Below are positions 32,675-44,500 of a DNA stretch of 64,000 nucleotides, one piece after another. The stretch is from the NCBI GenBank assembly GCA_946894095.1, contig OX335642.1, forward strand, positions 25,865,021-25,929,020, written 5' to 3'. Each line of letters opens with the position of its first letter. Position 1 is the first letter of the stretch. A program made the translations under genes and the position numbers. Under the pieces are notes generated by a model. That model was given only the letters and a program-made list of their open reading frames with translations, ran no database searches and had not been told where the DNA came from. The DNA is from Incurvaria masculella (Eukaryota; Arthropoda; Insecta; Lepidoptera; Incurvariidae).

Positions 32675-33952
32675 TCACACTGCATATTTTTTTAACAGCT
32701 TTATAATCCTATCGCCGACCAACCGCGGAGCATCTTTCCCCCAAATATGGTTGAGGTGTTGCCAGTTAGCTCTCGGCACTACATAATTGTCCACAACGTT
32801 TGGCAGCTTTTTTCGCAGGGTCTCCACGTCGGCCGGCGTCGACAGCATGTCTGTGTTCCCGCGGAACAATGCAACAGGTGTGCTCACTATGGAGACGTCA
32901 TACTGTGGAGGATTGGGGGAGCCGTAGACTTTGATGTTCTCCTCGATGCCACGGTCGTACCTCTGGAAGTTAGGACTATGAACACCTTGACCAAGATGAA
33001 TTAGCGTCTGCATCGAAGTGCCGGACGGCGCATGACCGAACATTACTGGTATAAGATCTGTCCTTATTTGATCGAAGTCGATGCCGAAGAGGAAAAACAA
33101 AAGAACACTGCACACTAGACGGTTTATGTCCTTATCTGTGACCCTGTCGGCTGCACCCGAGCAGAGCAACTGAGGCACCTCGCTTATAGCCGAAGAACCG
33201 GAGAACAGTTCTTGAAGACCCACCGTATTCCCGACAGCTTCCAACTGAGGAAGAATCAGTGTGATGATACGAAGAAACGGCGTTATTGAATGGGTAAGAT
33301 AGGGTGTTGATGCTAGCGAAATCATTAAATTCACCTTCTGGTAGATATCAGTATTGTAAAGCCCCATCTCGAAGAACAATCTGGTGCCGAGTGAATGGCC
33401 GATGTATGCGACGGAAGATGTATCTCTCACTTTCAGAATGTAGTCGATAGCGGCTGGGAGATCGTACTGGGACATTTCGTCTGAGCTAAACTTCCAAAAT
33501 TGTACATCTTTGTCTGGATTCAAGGTTGCGTGCTTTCTGGTGTACCTCCCGCCTCGGTTGTTGAGACACCATAGGTCGTAGCCGGCGTCTACCATCAGGT
33601 AACCCAGTCCATAGCCGGGTCCCGGAAAGATCCAGGTGTCTGGACTGTCCATGAGTCCGTGAACGGCGAGGACAGGCGGCCCGAGTCGGCCATCTTGTTC
33701 TTTGTTTCCAAACGGTATTCGGAAAAGTTTTATTATGTACCCGTCTGCTGTGGTTAGTGTGTGTTCTTCCGCTGGATATCCATATTTGGTAGCTAGTTCA
33801 GTAAAGTTCAGGTAGGCATCTTCAATGAAGCCGTAAGACTTTTTTGCTTGCCTGGTAATGTTTATGTTATTAAGATTCACGTAGTTTTCTTCGGTTCGTA
33901 TGATTGCTGCATTTGCGATGGTCAGAATTGAAAACAGGCCCACGAACCACAT
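32675..33952 (-). CDS. Secreted acid lipase (lipase 1 of tandem pair)
   Basis: A 425-codon single-exon frame. Signal peptide 1-15 (MWFVGLFSILTIANA). Next comes the lipase-associated region (LATKYGYPAEEHTLTTADGY), the oxyanion motif HGLMDSPDTW (98-107), the nucleophile elbow GHSLG with Ser187 (most relatives have GHSQG), Asp368 in GNTD and His399 in WQHLNHIWGKD. The complete triad and usual family length (about 400-430) support an active alpha/beta-hydrolase of the gastric/lysosomal acid lipase family, cleaving acyl esters of glycerides or sterols. In Lepidoptera such secreted paralogues are commonly midgut or salivary. It lies tail-to-head with lipase 2, about 90 % identical, and the similarity extends into both flanks. 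Absence of introns suggests a retrocopied founder. Confidence 0.95.
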   Translation of the reverse strand: MWFVGLFSILTIANAAIIRTEENYVNLNNINITRQAKKSYGFIEDAYLNFTELATKYGYPAEEHTLTTADGYIIKLFRIPFGNKEQDGRLGPPVLAVHGLMDSPDTWIFPGPGYGLGYLMVDAGYDLWCLNNRGGRYTRKHATLNPDKDVQFWKFSSDEMSQYDLPAAIDYILKVRDTSSVAYIGHSLGTRLFFEMGLYNTDIYQKVNLMISLASTPYLTHSITPFLRIITLILPQLEAVGNTVGLQELFSGSSAISEVPQLLCSGAADRVTDKDINRLVCSVLLFFLFGIDFDQIRTDLIPVMFGHAPSGTSMQTLIHLGQGVHSPNFQRYDRGIEENIKVYGSPNPPQYDVSIVSTPVALFRGNTDMLSTPADVETLRKKLPNVVDNYVVPRANWQHLNHIWGKDAPRLVGDRIIKLLKKYAV

Positions 33953-34279
33953 AGCGACCGATCACGTCAGATAAATAAATGCGAGTGGCAAAATCTATGA
34001 CAAAACCTTTGCTTTAAGGGTACCTAACCTGTAGATCTTGCCTATTAATTTGTATTAGCATACTAAAATATGTCTTCTGCAGAATATGTACATATTTATG
34101 TTAAAACTGGTGGGTAAGTATTATTATTAGAAGGATTTGCGTCAGAGCAGATAAGAATACAAGAACCAGTTCGAAATATTGCAAACGAGAAAATTATAAT
34201 AGTTACAACTAAATACAGTTAAATTTTACACCCGAGATAAATATAAACGGGGAAATAATCGACCACATTGTGCCTACGA
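33953..34279. other. 5' flank of lipase 1
   Basis: The first ~70 bp, including GCGACCGATCACGTCAGA and CTTTGCTTTAAG, resemble the flank of lipase 2, so upstream sequence was co-duplicated. No clear TATA box. Confidence 0.4.
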
Positions 34280-34545
34280 TGACATAAAAGCAGCTCGTAG
34301 TCCAGGGGCCGCCGGTTCAAATCCCCGTTCCGTTCATGCACCACTTTTTTTCTCTTTTCAAGTGCATTTCGTTACGAATGCGGGCGGTTCCATGGTACGG
34401 AATCAATTTTAATGTCTAGGTACCCCTTTCCTTAGGTGGCAGGGTTAAGCCTGTCCAGCTTGGTACCATCGTATTGGATGAAAAAGATGGTCGAAGCGGC
34501 TATTAAAAATTGACCGTTTTTCCATTGAAAAAAATGCAACATCCG
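34280..34545 (+). mobile_element. SINE-A with tRNA-like head
   Basis: AGCTCGTAGTCCAGGGG (A-box region) and GCCGGTTCAAATCCCC (B-box) precede TGCACCACTTTTTTTCTC and the SINE-A body. A decayed second head (GGGTTCGATCTCTGCCCC) lies at about 34969. Confidence 0.65.
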
Positions 34546-35280
34546 TTTGTTAGTTGCCCTTCTTTCACCCAGCAACGAGGAACCGGATCGACGTGATATT
34601 TTGCAAAGAGTTAGTTAATGTGCCGGATGGTGACATACCTAGTTGCTTTTAGCCCGAAAAAATTTTTCTTTCGATATTCTTCTAAACGGAGCAGCGTACC
34701 CCTGCCACCTAAGATCAAAATATAATTTTCTAGACTTCAACGTACATGTCAATCATATTCGCAAAGTTTTGGAACGTTTGTGTTTGTGGGAACTGCCTTT
34801 ACGAACGCACTTAGGGAGCACATTCGCGCGAGGCGGCTGGGTAGTTAGACTCTGATGCACGAAGCGCGGCCTCCTCTTTTTCTCGGCCATAGGATTATAT
34901 GGACCATACGACCATTGTGTTAGGAGCGGAAGAAGTTGCTTTCCTTGCTAGAGGTTATGGGTTCGATCTCTGCCCCTTCATGCACCAATTTATCTCGTCA
35001 CGAATGCGAACACACACAATGCTTACATTGTATTTTTGTAATATTTTATTATAATAATTCGTGAACTCTAAATGTAATAGCTTCATTTGGTAACATTGAC
35101 CTTGCGATACACATTTAGTATTGTATTGTTGGCATATGTGGTTAATTGAATTTTATCAGAAATATATTTTAGTTTATCAGAAAAGATCAATGTTGCTATG
35201 GTTCGATCTATGCACATGCATTAATTTCAGGTAAAACTATTTATTACTGGCAAATGAAAACAATTCAAACATCTTAAACA

Positions 35281-35286
35281 TTTATT
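35281..35286 (-). promoter_or_regulatory. Candidate poly(A) signal of lipase 2
   Basis: AATAAA on the minus strand, about 150 bp past the stop, with 3' flank related to that of lipase 1. Confidence 0.55.
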
Positions 35287-35437
35287 ATAGTATTAGTGTG
35301 AATTAACAACTAGTATCAAAACACATAACAATACCTGCACTGCTGACCCCCTAAAACATACCCCCTCACTTTGCCCTCCACCGCTGCCGCCGTACTCGGT
35401 CTTCCCGAGGTATTCGCCGCAGCCGCCACTGCAGTGT

Positions 35438-36715
35438 TCACACCGCATATTTTTTCAACAGCTTTATCATCCTATCGCCGACCAAACGCGGCGCATCTTT
35501 CCCCCAAATGTGGTTGAGGTGTTGCCAGTTAGCTCTCGGCACTACATAATTGTCCACAACGTTCGGCAGCATTCTTCTTAAGGTCTCCACGTCAGCCGGT
35601 GCCGACAGCATATCGGTATTCCCCCGGAACAATGCAACAGGGCTGCTCACTAAAGAGACGTTGTACTGCGGAGGATTTGGGGAGCCGTACACTTTGATGT
35701 TTTCCTCGGTGCCACGGTCGTACCTCTGGAAATTGGCACTGTGGACACCTTGACCCAGGTGAATAAGTGTCTGCAACGAAGTGCCGGACGGCGTATGACC
35801 TAATACTACTGGTATAAGATCTGTCCTTATCTGATCGAAGTCGATGCCGAAGAGGAAAAACAAAAGAACACTGCACACTATACGGTTTATGTCCTTATCT
35901 GTGACCCTGTCAGTTGCACCCGAGCAGAGAAACTGAGGCAACTCTTTTAAAGCCGAAGACTCAGAAAACAGTTCTTGCAGACCCAACATATTCCCTACAG
36001 CTTCCAACTGTGGAAGAATCAGAGTGAGGATCCGAATAAGCGGGATTACCGAATGGGTGAGATAAGGCGTTGATGCTAGCGATATCATTAGATTCACTTT
36101 CCGGTAGATGTCAGGATTGTAAAGCCCCAACTCGTAGAATAACCTGGTGCCGAGTGAATGGCCGATATATGCGACGGAAGATGCATCTCTAACTTTTAGA
36201 ATGTAGTCGATAGCGGCTGGGAGGTCGTACTGAGACATTTCGTCGGAGCTAAACTTCCAAAATTTTACATCTTTGTCCGGATTCAATGTTGCGTGCTTTC
36301 TCGTGTACCTTCCGCCTCGGTTGTTGAGACACCATAGGTCGTAGCCGGCGTCTACAATTAGGTAACCCAGTCCATAGCCGGGTCCCGGAAAGATCCAGGT
36401 GTCTGGACTGTCCATGAGTCCGTGAACGGTGAGGACAGGTGGCCCGAGTCGGCCATCTTGTTCTTTGTTTCGAAACGGTATTCGGAAAAGTTTTATTATG
36501 TACCCGTCTGCTGTGGTTAGTGTGTGTTCTTCAGCTGGATATCCGTATTTGGTAGCTAGTTCAGTAAAGTTCAGGTAGGTATCTTCGATGTAGCCGTAAG
36601 ACTTTTTTGCTTGCCTGGTGATGTTGATGTTATTAAGATTCACGAAGTTCTCTTCGGTTCGTATGATGGCTGCATTTGCGATAGTAATAATTGCAAAGAC
36701 GCTAAGGTACCACAT
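35438..36715 (-). CDS. Secreted acid lipase (lipase 2 of tandem pair)
   Basis: A 425-codon single-exon frame, the same length as lipase 1 with no gaps. Signal peptide MWYLSVFAIITIANA. Identical catalytic elements: HGLMDSPDTW, GHSLG (Ser187), GNTD (Asp368), WQHLNH (His399). Differences from lipase 1 are concentrated in the signal peptide and in the lid or cap segment (about residues 220-265, e.g. LFSESSALKELPQF against LFSGSSAISEVPQL). Residues 60-180 are almost invariant, even at silent sites by eye. This pattern suggests a recent duplication with gene conversion, or selection on the cap region that sets substrate access. Both catalytic triads are intact, so neither copy looks like a pseudogene. 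Confidence 0.95.
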   Translation of the reverse strand: MWYLSVFAIITIANAAIIRTEENFVNLNNINITRQAKKSYGYIEDTYLNFTELATKYGYPAEEHTLTTADGYIIKLFRIPFRNKEQDGRLGPPVLTVHGLMDSPDTWIFPGPGYGLGYLIVDAGYDLWCLNNRGGRYTRKHATLNPDKDVKFWKFSSDEMSQYDLPAAIDYILKVRDASSVAYIGHSLGTRLFYELGLYNPDIYRKVNLMISLASTPYLTHSVIPLIRILTLILPQLEAVGNMLGLQELFSESSALKELPQFLCSGATDRVTDKDINRIVCSVLLFFLFGIDFDQIRTDLIPVVLGHTPSGTSLQTLIHLGQGVHSANFQRYDRGTEENIKVYGSPNPPQYNVSLVSSPVALFRGNTDMLSAPADVETLRRMLPNVVDNYVVPRANWQHLNHIWGKDAPRLVGDRMIKLLKKYAV

Positions 36716-37930
36716 GGCGACCGATCATGTCAGAGCATGAAATACGAGTGTACTTTAAAGCAAAATGTATACCAAAACAACTGCTTTAATGTCCCTAACC
36801 TAACCTAACCAGTACATCTTAATAATTTGAATAAGCTTGTTAGTAGAAGTAAGCTTGTTAATAATTTGAATAAAGTTTATTTATGATTAAACATGCGACA
36901 GATTTGCGTAGTTAACGACCTTGCCGGACCAACTAGTTTTTCGCCATGTCTAATATAATATTGTTGCAATAAATCGAAAGATGAATTGTCGCCCAAATCG
37001 AAAGTCAAAACATGTCATGGACGAAATGTGTTTATAGCCCATTTCGTGGCACTCGCACTCACACTGTGACGACAGCCAAGCGGGTTGTGTTCTCGTATAA
37101 GACAGTACGTAAAGTGACCCATATATTTATGGAAAGTTTTGACGCGTTTTGTGTTTAAAAGGCTTAGGTATGCATATAAATCTTTAATTTAAAGCACAAG
37201 TAGAATATCTAAATAAAAAAACAAGATTGTAACAATAAATTACTATATTTTACATAGGCTCCTACATAACACATTTACAAGTATGCTTAAAATTTTACCA
37301 TAGACGTAGTAGGATTTTATTTAATTAACTCTCCTGAGGCAATGAAAATAACAAATGCCATTTACGTTTAGTTTTTCATATGGTAGTTAACATCGCAAGC
37401 AGTGTATGCACTCTTGAATCTCACTTACGTTGGTGAGTCGCTTGTGAGTTGGCAAAAAAAAGGAGGCATAATTATTTCTACATAGAGCTTGACAGTTTCT
37501 CATGCGTGACTTTCTCGTGTTCGCTTCCTGAGTAGACCCCCTGGACTCTGGTTTGATCCCGCATTCGTTTTCCGCCGATCACAAGGCGATTCGTGTCAGA
37601 TGGTGTAGGAAAATTGAACCAATGAGAGTCCAATTAACGTCTACGAAATCATCAGCGTGATAAGTCTTGGGTCTATGTCTATGGTTCTGATTCTAAGCAT
37701 TAATCAATCATCTGTGTCTTCCAAGATGAGTCAAATCTGACGAAAGTTATTCGGTAGCCACATTCGTAGTGAAAACCGTTCACGCTGAGATGATTAACTA
37801 GACGATCCTAGTACGGTGGAGTGGTATACCGAATTCTGTTTATCACATACTCGAAAAATGAGCTCAGTGGACTCTTATCAATATAGCTCATTCGTCTAAC
37901 AACCTGATTGACAAGTCTAGGTTAAATTGA
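36716..37930. other. Intergenic between lipase 2 and TUFM
   Basis: Contains (CCTAA)3 at about 36796 and repeat-S pieces (GGTGAGTCGCTTGTGAGTT at 37434; TTTCTCGTGTTCGCTTC at 37511). No gene seen. Confidence 0.4.
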
Positions 37931-38300
37931 ACCCTTACATGTTCACCCAAACTCATGATCAGTGTTTGACAAGTGACCTATATGAACACATTCAATACAG
38001 CTCACGTGTCAAACAGCCCAATAATATCAAGTTGTAATTTTGTTTGACAAGTGATACCGCGCCGTGGTCACCTGTCAACATGATTTTTGTTAGACAAGTG
38101 AGCTATGTGGACAATTTCAACTTGTTGACTTTTCGAACAGCCCAATAATATCAGGTTGTGATTCTGTATGGTATAGTTGCTGCCAGATATAAACCCCTCT
38201 CATCCCTGGCACCTTTATTTGTGTTACTCTACACTATCTACACAGGAGTCGAACAGTCTGACCGCATCGAGTTGCGATTTTGTTCGACATGTGAACATCG
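37931..38300. repeat. Diverged tandem repeat around TTTGACAAGTGA
   Basis: CAGCCCAATAATATCAAGTT recurs as CAGCCCAATAATATCAGGTT, and TTTGACAAGTGA-type motifs recur about six times at irregular 60-120 bp spacing. It overlaps the 3' flank of TUFM. Confidence 0.5.
38214..38219 (-). promoter_or_regulatory. Candidate poly(A) signal of TUFM
   Basis: AATAAA on the minus strand, 89 bp past the TUFM stop. Confidence 0.55.
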
Positions 38301-38307
38301 GCACGGC

Positions 38308-38513
38308 TCACTTGTCGAACGTCAGCAGCACCTTGCCGAGCTTGCCGTTGGGCACGTCGACGCTGGGCAGCACGCCGGTGATGACGCCGGTAGCCACCGT
38401 CACGTTATTCTCGCGGATGGTGAACGGCTGCCCTTCCGACATCACCATGCCTTCAAGCAGTGTGAGGTACACCTCGCCGTGATCACCCGGCATCATCATC
38501 TCCTTTGTCGGCT
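38308..38513 (-). CDS. TUFM: TUFM exon 6 (end of domain 3, stop)
   Basis: Acceptor CTGTCCACAG at 38514 and following; codes [20 protein letters not shown] onwards, ending LLTFDK and TGA at 38310-38308. The Glu codon is split with exon 5. Confidence 0.93.
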
Positions 38514-41500
38514 CTGTGGACAGATTAACAATTTTTATCGAGAAATATCATCACAGTTGCCATGTCTGGTTAGAGGGAGAGATATTCAGCCTTATCAATA
38601 CGCGAAATCATCGCCATTATGCCAGCCTCGGTAGCCCAGTGGTGCGACACCTTGCGATTCGATGAGCTGAAAGATGGTTTTGGATGGGTGACCATTTTTA
38701 ACCGTTGAGGCTGGCCGGGGTCAGGACTGCGCGTAAAACTGTAGATCGCCTTCCTTACTTATTAAGTGGTAGGGTCAATCCCGCCCCGGTCTACACCAGC
38801 GCATTGAATGAAGGATAGTCGAAGCGGCAATTAAAATTGTCCGTGTTTTCCATCCAGTTCAATGCAGCTGAGCAATATAAATAAGGTCCTGGCATGGAAC
38901 GTCGTTCCCATGTGGTGTGTTAGGCTAATATCTGACGGTCAGTTTGGTATTAGCCATCTATGTCATTACATTAAAAAAAACGTTGAATGCTAGACGTAAA
39001 GTGGCTAGGCCTGACATGTATCGAAATGTTGTGTTAATTATGGTTATATTAATAGTATATATAATATAGTAATTTCAGGGAGTTTTGTTTACATAATTAC
39101 TTAGTAAATATCGACACATATCAACGTAGAAAGTGCTAATTACCACATAACGTTGGTCAGAGGCGTTAAGAGGTTAGGTCATGGTGTGACAACAAATATA
39201 ACAATAATTCCCAAGTGGTAAAGATTTCCGGTTGGCAAAATAAATCCAAACCGAGCATGAATGACCATTTCACTCACTTTGACGTGTTGGAAAAGAGGGA
39301 AGGTCAGAAATGAACGACGTCGATCCTGTACAAAAGTGATGGTATTTGTTTTGTGACGTGTGATAATGACTCATAGAAATAGGAAAAACACAGGCTAGTG
39401 CTTATCAACCAGGAAGTAATAAAATTTGCTTCGTATTACCATTTATTATGCATCGAATATCTGCTGTTAATTAGTTGAACGTATATGAGATTTGAAACAT
39501 AATAAATATATATAATTTTTTTGTGTAAAGCGCGGCATAAATCAGTGGCGTGGGGACTCGTCTTCCATGCCAGAGGTCATGGGTTCGATCTCCATTCATG
39601 CACCACTTTTTTCTCTTTCTAATTTGGATAAGTGCATTCGTCACGAATGCGAGTGAATGTGAATGTTCCAAGTTTCGGAATCCATGTAAAACAGTAGGTC
39701 CCCTTCCCCTACTAGGCGGACATAGTAGGGTAGTAGGGTTGCTTGTTGCTGGATGAAAAGAAGTCGAAGCGGCAATTAAGAATTAGTGATTTCCATCCAG
39801 CGCAATGGAGCTGTGCTCATTAAGGAAAAGTTCCAGAATGGCAGCTCATTCTTCGGGTATGCGGTATGTTGGAATCAAAATAGTGGGTGTGGTATCAGCC
39901 ATTCATAATTTTATGTACTTATTGGATACGACATTACCGTTATCTCATTAATTTGAGTTTCAGCGACATCTACATTTTAAGCATTGTAATCAGATTTTGA
40001 AAATAATCTGAAAAAGTATTGGTCGTGACATTCGTCGGAAGCAGGACATGAACCTGTCCTGCTTCCGACGAATGTCACGACCAATACTTTTTCAGATTAT
40101 TTTCAAAATCTGATTACAATCTGAAAAAGTATTGGTCGTGACATTCGTCGGAAGCAGGACATGAACCTGTCCTGCTTCCGACGAATGTCACGACCAATAC
40201 TTTTTCAGATTATTTTCAAAATCTGATTACAATCTGAAAAAGTATTGGTCGTGACATTCGTCGGAAGCAGGACATGAACCTGTCCTGCTTCCGACGAATG
40301 TCACGACCAATACTTTTTCAGATTATTTTCAAAATCTGATTACAATGCTTAAAATGTAGATGTCGCTGAAACTCAAATTAATCAGCCATTCATGTCCAAT
40401 AACATAAAAAAGCCAGGACGACATCCATGGACTTTAAAACTTTCATGTGGGCTGCCAAAATCAATGCACGAAACACCCACCCAGGTCCACAGCCACTCGC
40501 TGTACATCTGATGCGCGTACTTGGAGAAGATGCCGAATTTTCACCCGGCCGCCACTTGCCAAGATTCTATAAGAAATTTCTTTTGTATTCTCGCTTCGTA
40601 CGAAACACCTACCCAGGTCCAGCCGGCACACGATGTTCCACGTCCCGCTGTACATCTGCTGCGCGTACTTGGAGAAGATGGGCTTGCGGCGGCCGCCCTC
40701 GCTGCGCGTCAAGAAGTACACCTTCGCCGAGTAGTGGTTGGACAGTGTGAAGCAGCGCGCCGCACAGAGCAGCATGCCGGTGTCGACGGCGCGCAACTTC
40801 ATGCCGCGGAGCAGCACGCCGACGTTGTCTCCGGCCAACGCCTGTCACATATTTTTTATGTAACTAGAGGCTAATTCTGGGAATTCCGAGTCGATGAATC
40901 AGGAGTGCTTTCAGGAGAGGACTTTGATAATACTGTAGTATTCTGGTAATTGATCATAGGGCCACACGGATTTCTTGGGATGCAAATTTTGTAGTTTCGC
41001 CAACTACCTTCTGCTTATCTGGTGAAGTAGTTTATAAAGCTGTACATTTACATAGCTTGTCAACTTTACCTGCATAGTGATGGGATATTTTAAGCTGTTA
41101 ATTTTGTACTTTTATTATGGTGTTAATTTAGTATTATGGCAGTCACCGCCTTCATAAATAGTGACGTCATTTGTAAAGCTGTGAATTATGTACTTTTGCC
41201 AGCCATTACCTCAATCACGAGTATCGTCATTTACAACGGTGTTCATTTTGTATATTTGCCCGGCATCTCCTCCACTACTACTTAGTACCGTAATTTATTA
41301 AGTGTGGACTGCATAATCTCTGTTTAGTACTCGTATTATAGTTATGGTTATAAAATAGATCACTCTTATTTCTTCATCAGGCGAAAAATAAGGACCGATA
41401 TATTTGAATTTTAAAATTATCAATAACCAGTGATTGTACACTCCACGCTTAGGGTGGAGGGTACCATCTCTGGTTATTGTTAGAGTTATGGTTATTATTA

Positions 41501-44500
41501 TATATCCGTACTTATTTTTCGTCTGAAGAAGAAAGAAGATTTATCTATAATTACCGCAACTCATAATTGATTTGAGATTACTGTGGTCAACACTTATTTT
41601 AGGGTTTGTGGAAAACGGCTTACACTGCGATGTGTCGATGATATTGAACGACGATTCGGACCAAACGTTTGGTCCATCGTCAGGCGAGTTGGGCTTGTTG
41701 GGGTTCCCCTGTTGACCGCCGCCGGCACGGGTGCTCGCCTGATGATGGACCAAACGTTTGGTCCGAATCGTCGTGCAATATCATCGACACACCGTGAGTA
41801 AGCCCTTTTCCACAAACCCTATAATTACCGCAACTATGTATAACATTAACTAAAGATGGTGCACCCCCGCCTAAGTTTTTCAAATGCTGTATTGTTTTTT
41901 TACGTTAATCGCTGGATATGGCGTACCCCCGAACGTCATCTAAGTGGCACCTGACGACGTCTATGAGCTTTTGAACTCTCGAAGCTGCAAAAACCATGTT
42001 CCACTTTATCGATATAGCTAAAAGATGTACAGGATCAGATTATTCTAATTCGAGAAATATAGTAAGTGATTGGGTTCTTAAGGTGGCCCAACCCGGCGGG
42101 CCTAACTCATTCGCGGGCACGGTACAAACCCGTGCTGTTGCGCTCTGGGACCTTCTCTGTTTCAAAGAATAAGACAGGCTCCGTGATGAGGAAGATGCAA
42201 CATGTCCACAAAAAAGACAATGTGCATAGTGTATGATTTGGTAAGATTTACGAAAATTTGAATTTCAAAACGACTTATAGCTAAAAGTAAACCACGAACG
42301 CTGTAGTCAAAAATCTAACAAAAACCAAATAGATCTTAAATCTTGATTAAATAAGCGATGTCTGATGACTAATCTTTTTACGATGTTCTTACTTTATCAT
42401 TGCGTAATCCACCTCCAAAGTTATTGTATAAAACGCCCGAAAAATTCGAACTTTCGGACCTTATAACTTAGAAACCAATTACAATTTTACAATGCCAATG
42501 GTCATCAGACATCTAGTTCGATCAAATAAAGCAATTTTGAGCAAAATTTTGGATCTCTGACAAGAAATATGGGCGTGATCTTCTTTCCCCTTTTGTATGG
42601 GGAGATGAGCGGGATGGGCCACCTTAAGGGAAGAAGGGATGGCGTTATGCAGCTCCGAGGAGCATTATCAGTGGTATACACAATGAAACACAGAAAGAGA
42701 CTACATCAGTTCATAGTTGAAGGGGCACCGCATGGAACCGCATCATATAGACGGGAGTTCCGCACAGGAGCCCGGTCCGGGAGGACTGGTAGTAGTATGC
42801 CTACTAATTTGGAGACTACCACAATTCACAATGTGTGCCCAGTTTACTTTTGTGTTTAATTAGCTTGCTCTTTTTATGTTTTAGAGGAAAATATTGTTTG
42901 GATTGTATGTATTTTTAAATTTGCTTCTTTATCATTTCCATAAATAAAAGTCAAGTTTATAATGATTTTAAGTCTCTATTAGCCGAGACGACGAATATGC
43001 AAGAAACAGCTGGCTTTATCATGTGATGGTTAGTAAACATGGTTGGCTAATATCACAACTAAAGACATAATAATATTAACCCCTCACATTGCCAGGACCT
43101 TCTATATATTTGAACAGTACGGTTAGTCCGAGTTCTCACCTAAAGTGGCATTTAAAGAACTTTGAAGTTACGTATAAACGTCAAACCCATACGAGTTTTA
43201 TTTCTGCAATCTCCCAAAAACAAACTCGGACTACCAATTTGTATGAAAACGCGGAGTCGGCGTAAACTGCACCGTCAACGCATTTACGGTGAAGATGCGT
43301 AAGCTGTCAAATCATACCAGGAATCGCAACTGATTGTTGCATAATGCCCACTCAATAAATTTGAAAATGCTAGTCGATCGGTTTGGCGTAAACACCAATT
43401 TAGGTGAGAGGAATAAAATCTTTTATATAAAGTGGTGGTACCAACTAGGGCGGGCTTAACACTACCACCTAGTCAGGACCATATAATTCGAGAACCTATG
43501 CTTGCAGTAAATGCACATTTTAATTTCAGATAAGAAAACTACGTGTCCTTTGTGCAGTTGAATTCCAGAGGATGATTCAACAGGAAATGCATGCCCGTTT
43601 CCTGCATTAAAACCACACGCCCGAGTATCATAGAACCATCGACCAAGGAAGCACGGGGGTGACGATATAAACTCATCTGTACAGCGATAGCGTTTTATTA
43701 TTGTATTGTATTTTTGTATTGTTTATTCATCATCCATAGGATTCACTCTGCGTCACCATAAGCAAGGAACTTAAAGCGATGCACTGCTTCAGTGGCAACA
43801 CAACACTGTGAACCACTTGCACGTTTGGTTTTAATACAATTCGTTTTGTCATCAACTAATACAGTGAGCTGATCACATAGTTACATATCCCTTTAAATGC
43901 TATGATAACGATAACACAGTGACGGCAGCGCCGGCCATTCAGTTCGTTTAAAAATTCGCTCCATCCGTATGTTTTCGAGTTCCGATGACACGCGGAACGA
44001 ATATTGGATGTCGTGCTTCCCGAATTTGTACGCGAACTGACTGGCCGGCGCGTTAATGTGTGTTCACCAATACGTGGCTACGCTGCCGCTACACTGATGA
44101 GTTTCGGTCGCCACTCCTGCCCTTCCATACTCAATGCATCATGCAAGTCATGGTGATTTGCTTCTGTACTTTGGCCGGGAGAAGATATTGCCTCGGTTGC
44201 AAAAAGACACGTCAACCTTAATGTTTGAGCAAGTCACGTTTTGTGGAAGTAACTAATGGAATGCGTTATGCTTCCTTCAAAAATTTTCACAAAAAAGTGA
44301 CGTGTTTAATTCATATGTGGATGGATGTAATGTGTATAGAATACCGCATAATTAACAGTGGAGGGATAGACGCAAACTATCACCTTCCACGGCACTGACG
44401 GGTAGGCATTGATGATAGAGCGCCAAAGGGTACGACCACATATTTTCTTTTTTGTGACTGGGCATGGATGGCTAATACCACACCCAGGGTTATGATATTA

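Noticed and set aside
38158..38634. 158-codon plus-strand frame at the TUFM 3' end
   Set aside because: Antisense to TUFM exon 6 and made of out-of-frame codons.
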